NCBI GenBank assembly: GCA_002709835.1
Contig: PAQX01000093.1
Coordinates: 1-36,542 of the forward strand
Origin: Deltaproteobacteria bacterium
Lineage (GTDB): Bacteria > Myxococcota_A > UBA9160 > UBA4427
DNA: 36,542 nt
Direction of reading: 5' to 3'
This document shows positions 1-8,353 of this stretch, piece by piece. Positions within the stretch are counted from its first letter, which is position 1. Each line of letters starts with the position of its first letter. The notes under the pieces were generated by a model. That model ran no database searches. It was given only the letters and a program-made list of their open reading frames with translations, and was not told the origin of the DNA. A program made the position numbers and the translations under genes.

Positions 1-1236
1 ACCTGGCCCTTCCTCGTCGGCGCGACCGTCGCGCTCGCCGAACCCGGTCGACAGGGCGACGCAGCCTATATCGAGCAGCTCATTCCCGCGGCCGGGGTCA
101 CGACGATGCACTTCGTGCCCTCGATGTTGGGCGCCTTCCTCGAAAACGCCGAGCGCGACGAGAAAAGCCCTCTCCGGCGCGTGATCTGCAGCGGAGAAGC
201 TCTCACGTCTGTGCACGTCCGCTCCTTCGCGGACCGCTTCCCAGGCGCGGCTCTCTTCAATCTCTACGGTCCGACCGAAGCCGCGATCGACGTTACGTGT
301 TTCGACTGCGCCGAAGTAGAGCCGGAGGCGAGTGTCCCGATCGGTCGCCCGATCACGCGCACGACCCTCTACATCCTGGACACCGAAGGCAACCCGGTCG
401 CCACCGGCGTCCCCGGCGAGCTCCACATCGCCGGGGCCAGCCTTGCCCGGGGCTATCTGGGGGACCCGCGCCGGACTGCTGAGGCCTTCGTCCCGAACCC
501 CTTTGCGCGGCCGGGGGACGACGCAATGTCGCTCGAGATGTACCGGACCGGAGATCTCGCGCGCTGGCGCGACGACGGCGAGATCGAGTACCTCGGACGC
601 ATCGACCACCAGATGAAGATAAACGGCATCCGGATCGAGCCCGGCGAGATCGAGGCGGCACTCCGAGAAAACCAGGACGTTTCCGAGGCGCTCGTCCTTT
701 CGCGGGCAGAGGAGGCGGGCGCGGTCCGTCTAACGGCCTACGTGATTCGGAATGACCGCGCCACCGAGGTCTCGAGCGAAGCGCTCGAGGACCTGCGAAG
801 CGCGCTCCTCGATCGGCTGCCGCCCGTGATGGTGCCCTCGCGCTTCGTCTTCCTGTCCGAGCTCCCACTCCTCGCGAACGGCAAGATCGATCGCGAGTGC
901 CTGCCAGCGCCGACGGCTGAGGCCCAGCGTCCCTTCGAGGCCCCTCGAAACGAGACCGAGACCCTTGTGGCCGAGATCTGGAGCGAAGTCCTCGGCCTCT
1001 CCGAGATCAGCGTGCACGACGACTTCATGATGCTCGGGGGCCACTCGCTGAACGCGACCCGAGTGAACGCCCGACTCCGCAAGCGCCTAGAGCTGGAGCT
1101 GCCGCTGACGGCCCACTTCCGCTATCTGACGGTGGAGTCGCTGGCGGACCACGTCGATGCCCTCCGTGCCGCGCTCGGCCTCTCAGCGGACGACGCGGAG
1201 GCGAGAGACGCGAACCACATCGAGCTCGAGTTCTAG
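1..1236 (+). CDS. Nonribosomal peptide synthetase, C-terminal adenylation + carrier domains (5' partial)
   Basis: The frame is open from base 1, so the gene begins outside the window. What remains is the second half of an AMP-forming adenylation domain: A5 (NLYGPTEAA), A7 (YRTGDLARW), A8 (MKINGIRIEPGEIE) and A10 (LANGKIDR). A peptidyl carrier domain follows, with motif LGGHSLNAT; its phosphopantetheine serine codon is 1045-1047. Aligned from memory to EntF and GrsA, the visible substrate-pocket residues read H (278), I (299), S (301), L (322), I (330), D (331). This fits the serine code DVWHxSLxD; the first three code residues lie off the left edge. The protein stops about 60 residues after the carrier motif, with no condensation or thioesterase domain. 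Release must therefore come from elsewhere, possibly the type II thioesterase two genes on. Domain identity is near certain; serine specificity is inferred. Confidence 0.95.
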   Translation, partial: TWPFLVGATVALAEPGRQGDAAYIEQLIPAAGVTTMHFVPSMLGAFLENAERDEKSPLRRVICSGEALTSVHVRSFADRFPGAALFNLYGPTEAAIDVTCFDCAEVEPEASVPIGRPITRTTLYILDTEGNPVATGVPGELHIAGASLARGYLGDPRRTAEAFVPNPFARPGDDAMSLEMYRTGDLARWRDDGEIEYLGRIDHQMKINGIRIEPGEIEAALRENQDVSEALVLSRAEEAGAVRLTAYVIRNDRATEVSSEALEDLRSALLDRLPPVMVPSRFVFLSELPLLANGKIDRECLPAPTAEAQRPFEAPRNETETLVAEIWSEVLGLSEISVHDDFMMLGGHSLNATRVNARLRKRLELELPLTAHFRYLTVESLADHVDALRAALGLSADDAEARDANHIELEF

Positions 1237-1250
1237 TCAGCGGACAGAAG

Positions 1251-2264
1251 GTGAACGACGCGATGCCCCAGGACCAGACTCGAGAGAGGAAGCGCCGGCG
1301 CTTCTTCGCAGCGATCTTCGCGCTGACGGCGCTCCCGCTCCTGGCGCTGCCGCTCATGGCAACGATCGACATCCCCTTCTCGTCTTCGGTCGGGCTCGGA
1401 TTTCTGATCTTCGCCGCCGGCGGCGGACACGTCGCGAGTACGGCATCCGTCTACGTGGACCGCTCGGTCCGAGAGGTCATGCGGCCGATGCCGCTTCGTT
1501 TCATCGTGGTGCCGGCCGTCTCGATCGTCGCGACGCTGGGCGCCGTCGCCTGGGGCGCGAGTTCGTCACTCCCGGCCGGGCCGGTCGCCGCCTTGTACAT
1601 GTTTCATCTCGGATGGCTCCATTATCACTACCAGCGCCAGAATTACGGGATCATCGCGTTCAGTGCCGCCGCTGCCGGTAATCGCGTCCCTCGTTACCTG
1701 GACCGTGTAGTACTCCTGCCCGCCCTGGCCGGCTGCCTCTCCGTGATGCCTGTCTTCCTAGAAGACGCGTTCCCGAACGTGAACTTTTGGAGCCCGCTCG
1801 CCCACCTCTTCCAACCGGCGGCGCGCATCGCCTTCGCGCTCGGGGTCGCCGGCCTTCTCGCACTCGGCTACCGACGACCGGAGGCGTTCCGTCACCCGCG
1901 AACCGTCTCCTTCGTCGCGGCGTCATTCACTTTTTTCCTGCCCGCTCTCCTCCTCGAGCAGACGGACTACGCTTTCTGGAGCTACGCCCTCGCCCACGGT
2001 TTCCAGTACCTCTTCATGGTCTTCATCCTCGGGCACGAACCGGCGCAGCGTGTGCTCCACTCCGCGTGGTATTTCGCATGTGCCCTCCTGGGAGGCCTCG
2101 CTTTGCATCGCCTGGTCGGCAACCATGCGCTCTTCGCCGCTGGCATCGTCCTCACATGGGTCCACTTCGTGCTCGATGCTCGTCTCTGGAAGATGAGCGA
2201 TCCAGGCCCCCGAAAACTCCTGAAAGAACGCTTCGACTTCATCTTCGGAGCCACGACCTCATGA
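1251..2264 (+). CDS. Polytopic membrane protein of unknown function in the NRPS operon
   Basis: The 337-residue protein has a basic N-terminus and roughly eight to ten hydrophobic segments, so it should be an inner-membrane protein. I do not recognise the family. His/aromatic motifs lie in or next to the membrane segments: LGWLHYHYQRQNYG (about residues 123-136), ALAHGFQYLFM (about 250-260) and WVHFVLDARLW near the C-terminus. They could bind metal or haem, but that is inference. The start is GTG at 1251, with ATG at 1263 as an alternative. It begins 14 bases after the NRPS stop, and its TGA overlaps the ATG of the thioesterase (ATGA). The three genes are thus almost certainly one operon, and this protein should act in making, modifying or moving the peptide product. 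Confidence 0.85.
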   Translation: MNDAMPQDQTRERKRRRFFAAIFALTALPLLALPLMATIDIPFSSSVGLGFLIFAAGGGHVASTASVYVDRSVREVMRPMPLRFIVVPAVSIVATLGAVAWGASSSLPAGPVAALYMFHLGWLHYHYQRQNYGIIAFSAAAAGNRVPRYLDRVVLLPALAGCLSVMPVFLEDAFPNVNFWSPLAHLFQPAARIAFALGVAGLLALGYRRPEAFRHPRTVSFVAASFTFFLPALLLEQTDYAFWSYALAHGFQYLFMVFILGHEPAQRVLHSAWYFACALLGGLALHRLVGNHALFAAGIVLTWVHFVLDARLWKMSDPGPRKLLKERFDFIFGATTS

Positions 2265-3031
2265 CTCACGAACGCATCCGCCGGCCCGGAGCCGTCGACC
2301 ACGACGCCCCGGCCCGACTTTTCTGTTTTCCGCCGGCCGGCGGCGGCGCCAGCACCTTCTACCCGCTCATGGCCCTGGACTCGGCACGGATCGAAATCTG
2401 CCCGGTCGCGCTTCCCGGCCGCGAAGGACGCTTCAAGGAGCCCATCCCAGACTCTCTCCCGGCGCTGGCAACGCTCCTCGCCGAAGATCTCTCGGAGCTG
2501 CTCGATCGACGCTACGCGATCCTCGGCTACAGCATGGGGGGGCTGGTCGCCTGGGAGTTCGCGCAGTACTGCCGACGCATGGGCCTCCCGGAGCCGGAAG
2601 CGCTGTTTCCGATCGGCGCGCGCGCCCCTCATCGCCCGTTTGCGGACGGTGAACCGCTGTCCCCACTCCCGGGGCCGGAATTCGTCGCCGCCCTCGACCG
2701 ACTCGGCGGCATGCCGAACGAGATCCTCACGCGCCCGGACGTAATGGACATCTTCGAGCCGATCCTGCGTGAGGACCTGCGCAACTGTGAGGAGTACCGG
2801 TATTCGGAAGTGCCGGTGATCGATGCGCGGATCCATGCGGCGGTCGGCACGCGGGACGCGCTCGTAACGCTCGACGACGTGGATGCCTGGGCCGAACTCA
2901 CGCTCGGAGACTACGAGCGGCTGACACTCGACACACCGCACATGATCGGGCGCGATCTACTGGTCCAGGCCTGTTCCCGCCTGATCGGCGGTTGGCTTGA
3001 TGCCCCACCGCGACTGATCAGCACGTTCTAG
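2261..3031 (+). CDS. Type II thioesterase (alpha/beta hydrolase) of NRPS cluster
   Basis: The 256-residue protein is the usual length for editing thioesterases that remove misprimed or stalled acyl groups from carrier domains (GrsT/RifR family). It opens with the typical FCFPPAGGGAS segment (residues 21-31). The nucleophile motif is GYSMGG with Ser91, and a likely catalytic Asp199 (GTRD) and His227 (TPHM) complete the triad. The open frame continues 474 bases further upstream inside the membrane protein gene. The ATG at 2261 was chosen because it overlaps the preceding stop as ATGA and places the family N-terminus correctly. The NRPS visible here has no thioesterase domain, so this enzyme may also release the product. 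Confidence 0.93.
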   Translation: MTHERIRRPGAVDHDAPARLFCFPPAGGGASTFYPLMALDSARIEICPVALPGREGRFKEPIPDSLPALATLLAEDLSELLDRRYAILGYSMGGLVAWEFAQYCRRMGLPEPEALFPIGARAPHRPFADGEPLSPLPGPEFVAALDRLGGMPNEILTRPDVMDIFEPILREDLRNCEEYRYSEVPVIDARIHAAVGTRDALVTLDDVDAWAELTLGDYERLTLDTPHMIGRDLLVQACSRLIGGWLDAPPRLISTF

Positions 3032-3083
3032 ACCGGGCGTGGTTCGGCGCGGCCGCTTCACAGACGCACCGCACTTTCTTCGG

Positions 3084-4826
3084 CTACTCGCCGGATTCGT
3101 CGAGTACGACGTCATAGAAATCGAGGATGGTGCCTTGGGCCCGTTCGAGGCCGATCTCCGCGGAACGGTAGGTCTGAACGGCAGCAATCTTCTTGCTCTC
3201 GGCATCGACGAGATCGCTTTCTCGCTGGAGGACGTCGAAGGGAGTCGACTCTCCGTGCTCCAAGCGATCGCGCTCGGACCGCAGCTGCTCTTCGACCATC
3301 AGCCGGCGGCGTTCGGCGGCCTCGATTCCCATGGCGGAGGCCATCAGGTTCCGTACGGCGTCTCGTACTTCGAGGACTACCTCCTGCTCCCTCCAAGCCA
3401 GATTCGTCTTGGCGCGCTGGAATTCGAGCTTCCGCGAGACGGCGCGTTTCCGCGCCGTCGTGTTCGGGAACGGAATTGAGAAGACGCCCCTAACGCTGTA
3501 ATTCTCGGAGCCACTCCGGTTGAAGAAACGGTTGTCGGAGCTGGTGAACCCGCCGGTCTGAAGCGGAGGAGCTCCGTCGGCGTCGATCACGATGAAAGGA
3601 TCGGTGAAGCCCGGGACATTGATGAAGTCGAGGTTGGCGCCGCCGGGGTTCGGATCGCCCGAGATCCCTACGTATCCGAAGCTTGCTTCGACGTCGAACT
3701 GGGGAAGGAGCTGGTTCTGAGCGAGTTTGAGTTCGACTTCACTCTCTTCGATCCGACGGCGAGCCTGCGCTAGCTCGGGACGCTCGCGAAAAGCGATCTC
3801 GACCGCACGAGACAAATCCGGCGTACGCATCTCGAACGCGAGCGGATCATACTCGGGCGTGATCAGGGCCTGCGTTTCCGCAGAGAGACCGCGGCCGAGG
3901 ATCCGGGCGACCAACACGTCCTGCGCTCTTCGGTACGCGTTTGCGGCGGTAATGACGTCGAACTCACGCTCCGCCACGCCGGCTTCTGCCTCGACCACAG
4001 AGAGACGAGACGCCACGCCTGCCGCGAGCCGATTTCGCGCGAGTTCGGCCAGCGCACGCGACGTTTCGAGACTCTTCTGGACAACGCGTACGCGGTCTCG
4101 AGCCGCTACGAGCGACCAGTACGCATCAGCGGTTTCGCGCACGATGTCCATGGCTTCGAGACTGAACGTGTCGCGCGCAGCATCGCTCTGGATGTCGCGC
4201 AACTTCACGTTCGTCCAGTTCTCATTCCATACGAGACCGCGGAGCAGCGGAATCCGCCCGGTCAGGAAGAAGCTCGAGTCATAACGAGGAGAGAGCTGCT
4301 CGGTCGGCAGCCGCGTAAGGAGCGAGCGCGCCTCGTATCGCGCGCTGACCGTGGCACCGATCAACGGGATTTCCTGTTCGATGCCGATTCCACCGCCGTT
4401 CGTTCGGTCGCGGGTCGCGGCCGCGAAGGCCAGCGCAGAAGTCAGAGGGGTCTTCTCGATCTCGTGGCGAAAGTCGGCACGCAGGGTCGGGTCGTACACA
4501 CCCATGGCGGCCGATGCCTCTGCCTCGGCGATCAGTGGTCCGAAACGCTCGACCGCCACGGCCAGATTGTTTCCAATCGCCATCGCGATCGCCTCGTCGA
4601 CCCCAAGCGATCGCCCTCTCCCAACGATGTCCGCGGTCGGGGCGAGGTCTCGAATCGTCGGCAACGAAACCTTCGACGCATAGAAAGACTCGAAGTCCGC
4701 GGAATCCGCGGCGGAAGCGAGCGCCGCGCCCATCACCACGCTCACGCAAAGTCCAGACCGGGCCGTACGGGACAGATCGCGAACTACGGCTGCGAGCGGC
4801 GTCCCCTCGGACCTTTCGTTCGTCAT
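3084..4826 (-). CDS. TolC-family outer membrane efflux protein
   Basis: The 580-residue protein is somewhat longer than classical TolC-family channels. It should form the trimeric outer-membrane duct of the ABC exporter encoded just upstream. A signal-peptide-like stretch (about residues 17-38, ending near ALASAAD) is followed by two repeated outer-membrane-efflux halves with long coiled-coil helices, for example the region with TADAYWSLVAARDRVRVVQK and ERPELAQARRRIEESEVELK. The open frame extends to 5036, but ATG 4826 has an ideal GGAGG ribosome site 6-7 bases upstream and gives a sensible export signal, so it was chosen. It is the last gene of a minus-strand operon (MFP, ATPase, two permeases, TolC) and converges on the NRPS operon with 52 bases between stops. 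Confidence 0.93.
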   Translation of the reverse strand: MTNERSEGTPLAAVVRDLSRTARSGLCVSVVMGAALASAADSADFESFYASKVSLPTIRDLAPTADIVGRGRSLGVDEAIAMAIGNNLAVAVERFGPLIAEAEASAAMGVYDPTLRADFRHEIEKTPLTSALAFAAATRDRTNGGGIGIEQEIPLIGATVSARYEARSLLTRLPTEQLSPRYDSSFFLTGRIPLLRGLVWNENWTNVKLRDIQSDAARDTFSLEAMDIVRETADAYWSLVAARDRVRVVQKSLETSRALAELARNRLAAGVASRLSVVEAEAGVAEREFDVITAANAYRRAQDVLVARILGRGLSAETQALITPEYDPLAFEMRTPDLSRAVEIAFRERPELAQARRRIEESEVELKLAQNQLLPQFDVEASFGYVGISGDPNPGGANLDFINVPGFTDPFIVIDADGAPPLQTGGFTSSDNRFFNRSGSENYSVRGVFSIPFPNTTARKRAVSRKLEFQRAKTNLAWREQEVVLEVRDAVRNLMASAMGIEAAERRRLMVEEQLRSERDRLEHGESTPFDVLQRESDLVDAESKKIAAVQTYRSAEIGLERAQGTILDFYDVVLDESGE

Positions 4827-5113
4827 CGGAATCCTCCAGGCGACGCATGCAGGCCCACTAGGACCGGGCTCGGTGGGTGTCCGGGACGTTCCGAGCGCCG
4901 GGGTGGCACTCGGCGGACCTGGTTCTGATCCCGATGACGACCCTGTCGAGGGAGACTCGACCCGCGACGCCGAGGTGTGCTGGGGGGAGACCACGCGAAT
5001 GATCGCTTGACGCTTACGGCCCCGCAACTCCCACAAGTTCGCGAAGCGTGGAATCCAGACCTCCGCGAGGACGTGCTTCTCTCGAGGATCGCCGGCTCGA
5101 GCAGATCCTTCAT
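4823..5113 (-). CDS. Doubtful small ORF bridging permease and TolC genes
   Basis: This frame encodes 96 residues. Its ATG overlaps the permease stop (ATGA at 5113) and its TGA overlaps the TolC ATG (ATGA at 4826). A GGAG lies 6 bases before its start. The first dozen codons (MKDLLEPAILER) look coding. The rest is rich in Arg, Ser and Pro with no recognisable domain, like the translation of GC-rich non-coding DNA. It may be a translated coupling ORF or chance; I lean to chance. Confidence 0.2.
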   Translation of the reverse strand: MKDLLEPAILERSTSSRRSGFHASRTCGSCGAVSVKRSFAWSPPSTPRRRGSSLPRQGRHRDQNQVRRVPPRRSERPGHPPSPVLVGLHASPGGFR

Positions 5114-6348
5114 CAGGCGCTCCGGAGCGCGACCGACGGCGGAATTCGCGCGGCGCGAAGCGCCGGCATCAGCCCCGAAACGCTCCCGACGATCACCAGA
5201 GCCAACGTAAGGGGAACAACTAGCGAGAGATCGAAGATGGGCGGAGATTGGAAGGTCGCATCCTCCGGCAGCCAGGCCGCCAATCCACGGACCAACCCGA
5301 GCCCCACTCCGGTACCGGCTACGCCCGCGCCCAAGGATACAATCGACGCTTCCGCAACGAACTGGAGGAAGATGTCGCGGTCGTGTGCACCGACTGCTTT
5401 GCGCAAGCCGATCTCTTGCCGACGCTCCCCGACGACGACCAACATGATGTTCATCACGCCGACAGCGCCGACGAAGAGCGTCACGAGGCCAGCACCGGCC
5501 ATGAAGACGCGGATCCCGAGAAACAGGGTCCGTACGAGGGCAAGGGGTTCCTGGATGTCGAAGGCCCAGAGAGCGCTCTCGAGCGAGGGCGCGTACCGTT
5601 CTCGAAGCGCCGTCAGCTCACGCACGCGTCGGATCATCTCACCGCTTCGATCGGAAGTCGCGGGCGCGAGACTGAATTCGGTCAGGCGCTTCGTACGAGA
5701 AAACCATCGCTGGGCCGTCGTATACGGAACAAAGAGCTTTCGGTCGTCCGGGTCGCCCGAGTTGACCAGCTGATCACCCTTGGCGGTAGCGAGCCCGATC
5801 ACGCGAAAGAGATGACCATCGACGGTAATCGCGCGGTCCACCGGATCTTTCCGGCCGAAGAGTCGGCGTGCCGCCTCGGGGCCGAGGACAGCGACCTTAG
5901 CGGCCCGTTCGACGTCGAGCGGCGAAAGGAATCGGCCTCGATCGATTACGATGCTCCGGATGCGGTCTCCGTCCGCGTCGAGCCCGGTCACGCTGAGCAG
6001 CTTCGAGCGGCCGTCCACGCGGACGGGGACGGCCCAACGCTGGACTTCGGGAGATGCGTGGGACACCCGGCCGCTGCGCTCCACACGCGCGACATCTCGG
6101 GGTTCCACTCGAGGCTCGCGCGCATACCGCTCACCCCGTCCAGACTCGAGGATCGCCGCTGGCCCCATGATCACGATGTTTGGACCGAGTTCCTCGAGTT
6201 CGGATACGAAGTGACTCTGGAATCCGACCATGAGCGAAGAGAGAAAAGTCAGGACGAGAGTGCCCCAGGCGATGCCGACAGCCGTCAGCGCGAATCGCAC
6301 CCGATGAGCGCTCAGGCTTCGACCGACCTCGAGCCACAGGTCCGTCAT
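5113..6348 (-). CDS. MacB/FtsX-type ABC transporter permease
   Basis: The 411-residue protein has the MacB layout. It has an N-terminal transmembrane helix (about residues 17-38), a long periplasmic core domain, and three C-terminal FtsX-family helices preceded by the coupling motif GERRQEIGLRKAVGA. It should form the membrane part of a mechanotransmission-type ABC exporter with the ATPase at 7632-8351. The open frame extends to 6465, but ATG 6348 has a GGGAGG site about 7 bases upstream and gives the normal family N-terminus (MTDLWLEVGRSL). It starts 46 bases after the stop of a second, equally long permease. The two probably form a heterodimer. Confidence 0.92.
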   Translation of the reverse strand: MTDLWLEVGRSLSAHRVRFALTAVGIAWGTLVLTFLSSLMVGFQSHFVSELEELGPNIVIMGPAAILESGRGERYAREPRVEPRDVARVERSGRVSHASPEVQRWAVPVRVDGRSKLLSVTGLDADGDRIRSIVIDRGRFLSPLDVERAAKVAVLGPEAARRLFGRKDPVDRAITVDGHLFRVIGLATAKGDQLVNSGDPDDRKLFVPYTTAQRWFSRTKRLTEFSLAPATSDRSGEMIRRVRELTALRERYAPSLESALWAFDIQEPLALVRTLFLGIRVFMAGAGLVTLFVGAVGVMNIMLVVVGERRQEIGLRKAVGAHDRDIFLQFVAEASIVSLGAGVAGTGVGLGLVRGLAAWLPEDATFQSPPIFDLSLVVPLTLALVIVGSVSGLMPALRAARIPPSVALRSA

Positions 6349-6394
6349 CGCGGGACACCTCCCGCATCGAGGGATCGTCGAGCTCGTACGCTCG

Positions 6395-7630
6395 TCATCC
6401 GTCGCTCCGGAGTGTCGAGGCCGGGTCGACTCGCGCCGCGCGCAGAGCCGGGATTCCACCAGCAATCAAGCCGACGGCGGACATCACGCCGAGCGCCAAG
6501 GCAATGGCCGGCACCGAGACGCGAGGGACGGGGATGATCTCCGGCAAGTCAACCGCGGCAAAAGCAAGAATGAGCGCCAGGGCGATGGCAATCCCGAGCA
6601 GCCCACCAAGGGCGACGATGGTCGCGGTTTCGATCAGAAACTGGACCACTACGTCCAGCGGCCGAGCGCCAACGGCGAGCCGCAGACCGATCTCGCGGCG
6701 CCGCTGCCGCACCGTATCGAGCATCAGGTTGAGCACACCGATCCCGCTGATCGCGAGAGTGGTCACGGAGAGCAGCGCGAGGATGCCCCGCAACTCGCCG
6801 AGAGGGATCTGCGCGAGAGTGCGACTTGCACTCCAGCCGACGATCGCTTCCTCGTCCTTTGGATCGACGCCGAGGCGCTCGGCCAGCAGTCGGCGCAGCT
6901 CATCCTCGGTCGCATCGACCGCGCTCGAGCGAGACAACCGGTAGAGCACAGTCGAGACGGCATTCGGCTCGGTCCCAGGAGTCGGCCAACTCGCGAAGTG
7001 AGTCGTGATCGGAATCCAGATCTGGTCGTCGATCGGCTCCCCGTCCTGGCCGAACTGAGCGCCCATCCGCTCGAGTCGACCGACCACCTCGAAGAAGCGT
7101 CCGTCGATTCGGAGGCGACGACCGACCGCGGGACGTGCGCCGTAGAGATCCTCCGCGACCTCGAAGCCCAAAACTGCCACCGGGCGACGCTCGCCCACAT
7201 CCCCTGGTCGGATCGTCCGTCCCTGGGCGACGGGGATCGCGCGTATCCGCAGCCCCTCCGGTTCGACACCGCGCACCTCACGGTGGAAGGAAAGGGAGCC
7301 GGCGGTTACGGGGAGATAGCGACGCGTCTCGGCTCCGACGGCGCGGGCGAGCCTAGCCTGACGCCGAATCGCCGCGACGTCCTGCCAGCTGATGAGGAGC
7401 TGTCGGCGATCGGTCGAAGGCGTGAACTCCTCGCCGATCGTCCCAGCGGAAAGCTGCCCCAGGTCTCGCCCCGCCTTCTCGAAGCCGCGATCGACGACCT
7501 CTTCGAGGCTCTCGCCCCAACCGACGAGGAAGACGACCGAAGCCGTGCCCCACACCAGACCGAAGAGAGTGAGGACCGACCGGAGTCCGTAGGCGCGCAA
7601 AAGCCGAAGTGCCTGACGAGCGGAGTCCAC
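6395..7630 (-). CDS. MacB/FtsX-type ABC transporter permease (second subunit)
   Basis: The 411-residue protein has the same architecture as its downstream neighbour: one N-terminal helix (about residues 17-37), a periplasmic MacB core domain, and a C-terminal FtsX region with the motif [15 protein letters not shown]. It starts with GTG at 7630, one base after the ATPase stop, so translation is probably coupled. Separate permease and ATPase proteins make this the split form of a MacB system, which in other bacteria exports peptides, siderophores or lipoproteins. The substrate is not shown by sequence, but the adjacent NRPS makes a peptide product likely. Confidence 0.92.
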   Translation of the reverse strand: MDSARQALRLLRAYGLRSVLTLFGLVWGTASVVFLVGWGESLEEVVDRGFEKAGRDLGQLSAGTIGEEFTPSTDRRQLLISWQDVAAIRRQARLARAVGAETRRYLPVTAGSLSFHREVRGVEPEGLRIRAIPVAQGRTIRPGDVGERRPVAVLGFEVAEDLYGARPAVGRRLRIDGRFFEVVGRLERMGAQFGQDGEPIDDQIWIPITTHFASWPTPGTEPNAVSTVLYRLSRSSAVDATEDELRRLLAERLGVDPKDEEAIVGWSASRTLAQIPLGELRGILALLSVTTLAISGIGVLNLMLDTVRQRRREIGLRLAVGARPLDVVVQFLIETATIVALGGLLGIAIALALILAFAAVDLPEIIPVPRVSVPAIALALGVMSAVGLIAGGIPALRAARVDPASTLRSDG

Positions 7631-7631
7631 G

Positions 7632-8351
7632 TCAGTCGTCTCGCTCGATCACGCCGTCCCGCACGCTTACCGTACGCGCGGCGCGCGCTCCAACACGCTC
7701 GTCGTGGGTCACGACGACTAGGGTCCCGCCCTGCTCATGGAGCGCGTCGAAGAGGGACAGAACTTCCTCCCCTGTCTTGCTATCGAGGTTACCGGTCGGC
7801 TCGTCGGCAAGGATCACGGCGGGATCGTTCACGAGAGCGCGCGCGACGGCGACCCGCTGGCGTTCGCCACCGGACATCTCGCCAGGCAGATGGCCCGCGC
7901 GGCTTTCCAGGCCGACCCGTCGCAGCGCCTCGATCGCGCGTTCCTTGCGATCCCTTCGCGAGCGGCGTCCGCCCGGACCGCCACCAGACCTTTGGTAGAC
8001 GAGCGGCAGCTCGACATTTTCTACCGCCGAGAGCCGTGGCAGCAGATTGAATGCCTGGAAGACAAAGCCGATCTCCTGGCTTCGAATGTGCGCGAGCGCC
8101 GTGACATCGAGCCCCGACGTCGGACGGCCCTGGAATCGCACCGTGCCGGCCGACGCAGGCGATAGCAACCCTAAGATCTCCAGCATCGTCGTCTTCCCGG
8201 AGCCGGAGGGGCCCATGATGCTCAGATAGTCGCCCGTCGCAATTCGCAGGTCGACGCCGCGTAGAGCGTGCACATCGACTCGATCCGTTTGGTAGTGCTT
8301 ATGCACCCCCTCTAGATCGAGGATCGCATTGGCGGCTTCTCCCACCCCCAC
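7632..8351 (-). CDS. ABC transporter ATP-binding protein (MacB/LolD type)
   Basis: The 239-residue nucleotide-binding subunit energises the two permeases. All motifs are intact: Walker A GPSGSGKT (residues 47-54), Q-loop Gln99, signature MSGGERQ (159-165), Walker [10 protein letters not shown] (179-187, with Glu184) and the switch His216. A basic, glycine-rich insertion ([18 protein letters not shown], about 121-138) before the signature is unusual. The start is GTG 8351; a further GTG two codons downstream cannot be excluded. It begins 2 bases after the MFP stop and ends 1 base before the next permease, so the operon is tightly packed. Confidence 0.94.
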   Translation of the reverse strand: MGVGEAANAILDLEGVHKHYQTDRVDVHALRGVDLRIATGDYLSIMGPSGSGKTTMLEILGLLSPASAGTVRFQGRPTSGLDVTALAHIRSQEIGFVFQAFNLLPRLSAVENVELPLVYQRSGGGPGGRRSRRDRKERAIEALRRVGLESRAGHLPGEMSGGERQRVAVARALVNDPAVILADEPTGNLDSKTGEEVLSLFDALHEQGGTLVVVTHDERVGARAARTVSVRDGVIERDD

Positions 8352-8353
8352 AC

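Noticed and set aside
1787..2260. N-terminal extension of the thioesterase
   Set aside because: The open frame upstream overlaps the membrane protein gene and is Pro/Arg-rich; ATG 2261 with ATGA overlap gives the normal family start.
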